64,000 nucleotides of DNA, from positions 23,589,265 through 23,653,264 of the forward strand of contig NC_092573.1 of assembly GCF_037975245.1 (NCBI RefSeq), in the 5' to 3' direction. The position numbers and the translations under genes are program-made. The notes under the pieces are model-generated. The model had not been told where the DNA came from, made no database searches, and worked only from the letters and a program-made list of their open reading frames with translations. Below are positions 57,451 through 64,000 of this stretch, in pieces. Position 1 is the first letter of the stretch; each line of letters starts with the position of its first letter. This stretch comes from Apostichopus japonicus (taxonomy: Eukaryota; Echinodermata; Holothuroidea; Aspidochirotida; Stichopodidae).

Positions 57451-57740
57451 TCCGCCGGGGATCTTAATGTAATATATGAGCCCTTGTCGATGTAGAATTG
57501 GGTTCAGATATTTGTAATCTTCCATTTTGTAGTTATTCCCACTTATTCATATTCTTTTTTAGGATAAAAAGTTTTACTAAAAGACTCGTAACAGTCCACT
57601 TTTGAAAGTTCATACGCATACAATGGGTTGGATACTATTGTGACTAGGGCGTTCTAGCATTCATATATGGTCAGCCTATATGGTAGCTACTTATATTTTT
57701 AATATGCGTTAAACATTCAGCCATCTTAACATCCACATAT

Positions 57741-57868
<128 letters not shown>

Positions 57869-59039
57869 CATTCTTCAGTAATGGAGTTAATTACGTAAAT
57901 ATCCCCAAAATTACATGACCGTATACTCATTGCCTTAGCTGCCGATATCTAACAGTCAACTTTCTATACACTATAGAAATAGTATTTGTATACAGTATAC
58001 ATTCTATACACTATAAAAATAGTATTTGTATACAGTATACTTTCTATACACTATAAAACTAGTATTTGTAGAGTTAGTCAATACTTCGTCAAGCCTCAAA
58101 CCTGATTAACGTTGCGCATGCCATTCTACAATCAGTTTTCAAATTGGTCAGTTTATGGAAACCTTACGTTTATAACAATTACATTAGCGTACTAAATTAC
58201 TAACATAGTCACGCCACCCTTCCCTCACCTTGCCGCACACACCTCCATTCGACCTAAAGGGGACTTAGAGAGAATAGCTAAATTAGCGGCACCATTATAC
58301 TGCAACCATGAGAACTGCTAGATGTGTTTGTTTAGAATTATGAGGAGCTGGACAACCATTCCACTGATATCGACATCACTAAATCGACGTCTTCCTTACG
58401 TGAAAAGGAATTAGGGGTATTTATTGTTTCTTTATTGTCATATCTAAATTTCAATAATTCCAACGGTGTGTGTTTACACCATTCCTTGTTTGAAACGCCA
58501 AACATTAACATGTTCAATATATATAAATCTTACAGAGGTGACCAAACGGCGCTTAATTAACGTAATCCATATTTACAATAAACTTCAGATATTTGAGAGC
58601 TCGCAAGACATAAATAAAGTTGGCAATGTACCTTTTCTATTAATTGTGATTGCAATCTCTGCTATAACATATTTCAGCATATTAAATACCAACCTGGCAG
58701 CCTCACGTGGCTCACGAGTGAACCGATACTCATATGTGTTACAGGCAGGGACGTCGCTAGAGGGCGTGTGGGGGTGTGTCTCACCCCAAACTTGGTAAAA
58801 CTGACGATAGTTGGAAAAATGGAGTGCGTTTGTCGCACTCTAGTTTATCTAGGCCTATTCATATATTCCTGTGATAGTGAATGACCTAAAAAAATTCGGT
58901 CAAAATTGACCTTTTAATCAGTCATATTTACCACGTTTTCCTTGCCACTTTGAGAAATTGTATCTCGCGATTCTTATACTCCACCATACAAAACTTCGTG
59001 TGATTTTGAATACTCCAAAACAATACCTAATAGAACTAC

Positions 59040-59355
59040 CGTCATCGGCGTAGGAGCCCAATTTGATTTTTTTTGGGAGGGGGGGGGGGGGGGGGCTGTA
59101 ACGACTTGCCCGAAAACTCTAACCAAAATTTTTCGCGCGTTAATGTTAATGTGCATATCATATAGGCATGCATCGGTTCATACATCGCATGCCAATAACA
59201 TACAATCATTTTCCGTCGTTACAATATTAATGGTAATAATAATATAAGTTTAACCATTAAAAAATACATTGCAAATTATCTTTCTTTCAGTAGGTGCCCG
59301 AAAAGTTATCAGCATATTGCCCGAATTTTCACAAACATATTTGGTTGGGGGTGCA
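59040..59355. mobile_element. Truncated hAT-type MITE, copy 2 counterpart of 48870
   Basis: Same start (CATCGGCGTAGGAGCCCAAT) and same right-hand truncation as the copy 1 element; the poly-G tract length differs. Confidence 0.75.
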
Positions 59356-60239
59356 TAATAACTTTGTGGAGTGAGTGCCAGTGGGTACAAATGTATCGAA
59401 AAAAGTTCGGAACAAAAGTGCAGTCGCGAAAGATGGGGTGTCTCACTGACACTGACCGTATCGTTGACGAGTAGCGGGGGGGGGGGGAGGGGGATGAAGG
59501 CAGCAGTCGGAATTTTCTTGCTTCAAAACCCATCCAGTTGGATTTTCAGCCACTACACCCACTCCCCCAATCATCAGGCCTTAGCTACGTCCCTGGTTAC
59601 AGGTGGCACCAGTATATAGTTACTGTACTAGCTATGAGTATCGGCTGCACGAGTTACGGTTTGGTTATCCCTGCCACCGACGGTCGTTTTCTATATTCAA
59701 GTATAAATGATCATGCATTTCATCCTGACTCCCGACGACAATTTTCTCTGCAAATATCGGCTTATTTTTGTCACCAGTTATTTCAATTTTTTTGTGTTTT
59801 TTTGTTGATGAAATAATTTCGAAATTTATTTTTATTTTGGGATCATTCATATCTTGACTATTTAAATTAACATTTGACCATTTGCCTGGCCTTTTGTGTT
59901 TGTGTGGTTGCAGGTTATTAATAATACATTTATAGTATCAAACTGAGAGGGCTGATGTTTTTTACCCTCCAATTATAAGGTATCCAAACTGCAAAAGGGC
60001 GGGGGAGGGGACGGGACGAAATGCATTAGGGTCCCTATCTACAAAACATACCGGGAAACCTGTCGTTCCGTTCTGCCCACTCCCCGTCATATACGCAATC
60101 CCACCGTATAATGTCACATTTATATAAATTTAAAAAAAAATAATAAATAGAAAAGCATATTTTCAGTATTACCAGATCTAGCTCCAACAAGATGTAAGTT
60201 GAAAATGATTTTTTGGGTTGGCAAGCTCAGGAGCGCAAT

Positions 60240-62596
60240 GTTAAAATATGTAAGATGCGGGTGGGCTGGTATAATTTCTCAAGATTGGTTACTCTGCTGT
60301 TCTCATATTTGGCGTGTGGCTTCCTTATAATTAGTACAAGAACCCTATTCTTTTGGTAGAGGTCAAATGTCATTTTGTGGTCAGGAGAGGGCAAAATGTA
60401 AAAATCTCAAAAGCGCTGTATCTCCAGAACCTAAAAACGAGAGGAGCTCATATATGCATGGTAGGACAGCCTTACATAATGTAATTTTTTTTGTGCATAA
60501 TTTGGTGCAGGCCAGAGTTCATTTAAGGTCACCAGGGGACAAAACTTGAAATCCTTGTAAACACGATATATATAAGAACAGCGACGTAGCCAGGAGTTTG
60601 AAAGGGGGGAGCACTTTTGGCGATTGATATAGATTTTCAAAGTTGTAGGCACGACTATCTGAGCGGAGCGCCACCATCGGTTGGCGCGGAGCGTACAAGA
60701 AAATTTTTGGTTTTACAAACCCCCCCAGATGGCCGGAAACGGCCCTTCCCGAGTGCTCATTCTGGTTCCCTGGCCTCTTGCTAACTTGAGACACCTCATT
60801 CAATATCACTTTTAAACCCAAAAAACAAACGAGTTAAAATAGTACGTAGTTCAATACTACATAATGTATTAAAATTAGCAAGGTACATGTACAGAGTAGT
60901 CTTACTTTTTAACTTCTGATACTTGTAGATACAAAGATAGGCCAGAAATGTCTTTGATACAACTATAGCCAGTAGTTGTCTTTGATACAACTGTAGCTAG
61001 TAAATGTTTAAGTTAGCCTAATATGAGAAGGCGAGAGCTATCCGACGATTGCCATCTGATGCAAATTTCTCAACTGTTTTCTCAACTGAAATATTATCTG
61101 CGTAAACGGGTTCTTAACTACATGTTAAAAAACTGACAAGATCGGATCCTACTGTCTTTTTCGGCTGGTAGAGTGTTGAATGAAACGGCTCGCGATAGAA
61201 TTGACAGCCTAGATGACAGAAGAATAGGTCACCTAATTTAGCCATATTCTTGCTACGTTCATTTCAATACTTTTTCCTGTCTATAGACTCTTAAACTCGT
61301 CCAGCAAGCTTATCGATTTGAATTATGGGTGTTTTAAAAAAAAAGATAACTTGGCCAAAAAAAATGTAGGCCCGGGCCAACAGTGCTACATACTGGCTAC
61401 GCCCCTGATCATATGATATCATTATCAGCAGATTTTGTTTCCTGTTTGAATTCCTTTACATATTCTTTTACATAATATATCAGAAAGACAAACATAGTGC
61501 TCTTTTACAATTTTTCCAGTGGGATGATTCTTGTTTATTGTCCGATGTCTGGAATTTAATACATTTGACGAACTTAACTGATGGACAATATAAACTTTCA
61601 TATTTTGTAATATAGCCAGATATGCAGTGGCCTAAAAACAAATATCGTTGTCGCAGTGTATTAGCAGTGTAATACTTATTATAGGAAGTGCGTATCACGT
61701 ACGATTGCTAGCTTAGATTCATAACATGCTGTTCGTGCAACAACTTAGGACGACTCATAGAACGACGTTGTCGACGTTACAGTTCGTGACATTCCATAGA
61801 GTGCGGTTAGGTAGGCAATATGTATTTTATTACGCAGTGGCCAACTGTAGGCTTGTAATTGGCTATAAGCTAAATTTATCTAATTGCATCTGCCAAACTA
61901 AGTAAGTAGTTGAATCAGTAGGCGTGAATGTTACTACGATTACAATCAAGTTAACGGAGCTGACGAGTATTCAATATCAAAAGAGCACTGACAAAATACC
62001 ATGCTAAAAAAACAACAGTTTAAAAAAAAAAATCGACATAGAAAGGGGGGGGGGAGCGGTCGCTCCCCCTGCTCCCCCCTGGCTACGTCCTTGTATAAGA
62101 AACTTTACTGGGTCTCATATTTTGTTTTTGGCTTCCCAATAATGAGTACATGTACCTTATTGTTTTTGGTGGAGGTCAAAAGGTCATTGGGGCTCATCAA
62201 AGGTCACACTCTTTAAAATCATATAAATACATACCTTGTAAACACGATAACCTAAGATAGTTTACACCACATAGCTCATATTTGCCATGTGTCTTTCCTA
62301 CAGTAAGTACAAGAACCCTATAATTTTGGGTGGGTCAAAGGTAATTTGGGGTCAGCAGAGGTCCAAATGACAAATAGCAAAAATATACTTCATCTTGAGA
62401 ACTTTACCTTCAAAACACATGAATGCATGATAGATTATACCCAAATGAAAAGTCAAATTACTGCACAATTTGTTATTTGGTGAAAGTTCACATAAGGTTG
62501 GCAGAAGTCAAACCCTGCGACATTTCCGAACGGTCAGGTCTCAATAAAGATGTGAATCTTAACTAAACACTTTTGCTGATTTGACTTCCCCATGTG
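60240..62596 (+). repeat. Degenerate ~190-bp tandem repeats, copy 2 (split)
   Basis: Matches 50100-50928 but is interrupted from 60579 to 62093 by a hAT-type element. No coding content. Confidence 0.7.
60579..62093. mobile_element. hAT-type non-autonomous element, 1,515 bp, 8-bp TSD with empty site
   Basis: Flanked by identical TATAAGAA at 60571-60578 and 62094-62101. The paralogous site at about 50428 has one TATAAGAA and no insert. Termini CAGCGACGTAGCCAGG and, inward from the right, CAAGGACGTAGCCAGG. It contains the GCGGAGCGCCACCATCGG module near its left end and a poly-G tract near the right. No transposase. This shows that the common GGCGTAGCCAGG repeat ends in this genome belong to hAT-type elements. 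Confidence 0.9.
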
Positions 62597-63407
62597 CAGT
62601 GGCGTCACCAGACTTTTCAGTCTGGGGGGGGGGGCACAGGAGGGGCACCAGCATTTGATGGGGGGGGGCACTTAGGTGGATACGGATCGCCGTCCCGGGG
62701 AGGGGTCTAAGGGGAGGGGGTGCCCCTCCAGGCTCGGCGGAACGGGAAAATTATTGGGAGGGGAGCTAATGTGTAGAGACTATCTAAGCGGAGCGCCACC
62801 ATCGGTTGGCGCGGAGCGTACAAGAAAATTTTGGGTTTTTCAAACCCCCAGATGGTCGGAAACGGCACTTCCCGAGTGTTTTATGCTGCGAATACCTAGC
62901 CCTAAAATATGGGTCTCAAGCCTGCAGTTTCTCAGATTGCACGTAAAAGTCTGTAAAAACATCGTAATTTGTATATTCGATGGTGTTTTAAGAGAGTAGC
63001 TATTACTCGTAGTGTACTCGCAAAGACGTTTTGAGTGTAGTAAGGGGATGTTGGAGAACCGGCTGAAATGAAGCAAGTCATTGGCCTAAGATGAAGTTGT
63101 GTTGCGCTTACCGGTACTCACACTCACTGCTTCCACTTTTCACGGGGCGTGAAGACGCGGTTGGGGTGACAATGTGGTCTATAGCCAGGGGACGGGCCGA
63201 GGGTCCCCAGCATTTACTAAAATTATTACACCTATATAGTGTACGTGTGCATCGGACAGATCGACAAGTATGCATTGAAAAATGGGCAGATGCACGTTTC
63301 GGAGCCTTGGTAAATATTGGGGATGCTTATCATGCATTTGCCCCCTCAACTTTTTCATTGGAGGGGGGTGATCCCCCAAGCCCCCCCCCCCGGTTCCGCC
63401 GCCACTG
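62597..63407. repeat. Nested GC-rich hAT-type repeats interrupting copy 2
   Basis: Starts CAGTGGCGTCACCAGAC and ends with the inverse of CAGTGGCGGCGGAACC. It includes the GCGGAGCGCCACCATCGG module (about 62788) and long G and C runs. A matching 8-bp duplication was not found, so this is probably two or more elements joined by nesting or deletion. Confidence 0.55.
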
Positions 63408-64000
63408 CCCCCTCCCCCTTTGGAAAATTTTCGCATACGGAGGATGGGCTAGATGCAAAATGCTGCCACATTTGATGCTAAATTCGATCTGAAGCTATCT
63501 CCAGAAATTGCTATTTTTGAGGTAATGATTTTAACAAGGCGCAGAATTTTTCAGAGGATATGAACCACATGCTGTCGATATTATGCCTAACCCTATATCA
63601 ATAGAACCTACATTTGTTGAATTAATGTGTGCATGACCCTCGACTCCTTTCTTCAAGAAAGTTTCTTGTCCTTCTCGGTTTTCGCCCATTATCTGTTAAG
63701 ATTTAACAGGTTCCAGCATCGTTATTGGCTCCTATCAGGGATCTCACCATGCAATCCAAAGTTTGATCACACATCGAGTATGGCTCAGTATGCAGTGGTG
63801 AACATTCGCCATTTGTTCCTACAAGCATCTGACCTCAAATGACCTCTGCACCCCCTACACAACAGGGTTAATATATGGGTCCAGAAATATAGGCAAGTAT
63901 GGTGCCTGCGGACCCTCACATTCTCACATTTCGTCAGCTCCTAACCTGTCAACCTCAGACCAAGGCAACATATTGCAGTACCCTCCCTTCTCACAGTCAT
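63408..64000. other. Terminal region, nothing recognised
   Basis: No exon, repeat boundary or RNA gene could be supported. Homology to copy 1 downstream of 50942 was not seen. Confidence 0.4.

Overview
This window is animal nuclear DNA: intron-rich genes with GT...AG splice sites, symmetrical phase-1 exons, long intergenic stretches, and many LINE, Penelope, hAT, Harbinger and SINE-like repeats in various states of decay. Frequent TAGGCCTA words, (TA)n tracts and a repeat-dense, AT-rich texture, together with a CCP-ZP membrane protein, suggest a marine deuterostome, probably an echinoderm and perhaps a sea cucumber. The organism is an inference from style; no species marker was seen.

Region 1 (about 3.3-18.7 kb, + strand) holds a 15-exon gene. 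It encodes a predicted 844-residue type I membrane protein: signal peptide, eight single-exon CCP/sushi modules, a complete ten-cysteine ZP module over four exons, a furin-type RRKRS site, a transmembrane helix and a short tail. Its introns hold a dead RTE-type LINE, a 1.26 kb hAT-type element with an 8-bp target duplication, a foldback element and one copy of a ~0.7 kb dispersed repeat.

Region 2 (about 21.1-27.7 kb, + strand) is a six-exon SKA1 orthologue (spindle and kinetochore-associated protein 1, 262 residues). Its introns hold a 429-bp hAT-type MITE with perfect 8-bp target duplications, an antisense tRNA-derived SINE, and an ~850-bp GC-rich 29-bp minisatellite starting next to the intron-5 donor.

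Region 3 (about 28.4 kb to at least 62.6 kb) is a direct tandem segmental duplication. Both copies carry the 3' exons of a small single-pass membrane protein gene with a PPxY-motif tail (Shisa/CYYR1-like at best). Copy 1 (28.4-50.9 kb) is swollen by insertions: a 251-bp Harbinger-type MITE, a 1.26 kb TIR element, a 1.5 kb hAT-like element, two Penelope-like fragments (one with a hammerhead-ribozyme-like 3' motif), a 299-bp insertion and a 9,245-bp TA-flanked element whose ends are packed with AGAACC/GGTTCT motifs. Copy 2 (51.9-62.6 kb) keeps empty sites for these and has its own: a 1,515-bp hAT element, a Penelope fragment abutting the first recognisable exon, and a ~430-bp (ATCC)n expansion. 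Comparing the copies gives insertion boundaries, target duplications and a ~48-bp micro-inversion directly.

The last ~1.4 kb is nested GC-rich repeat debris and unassigned sequence. No rRNA, functional tRNA, CRISPR or viral gene was recognised.
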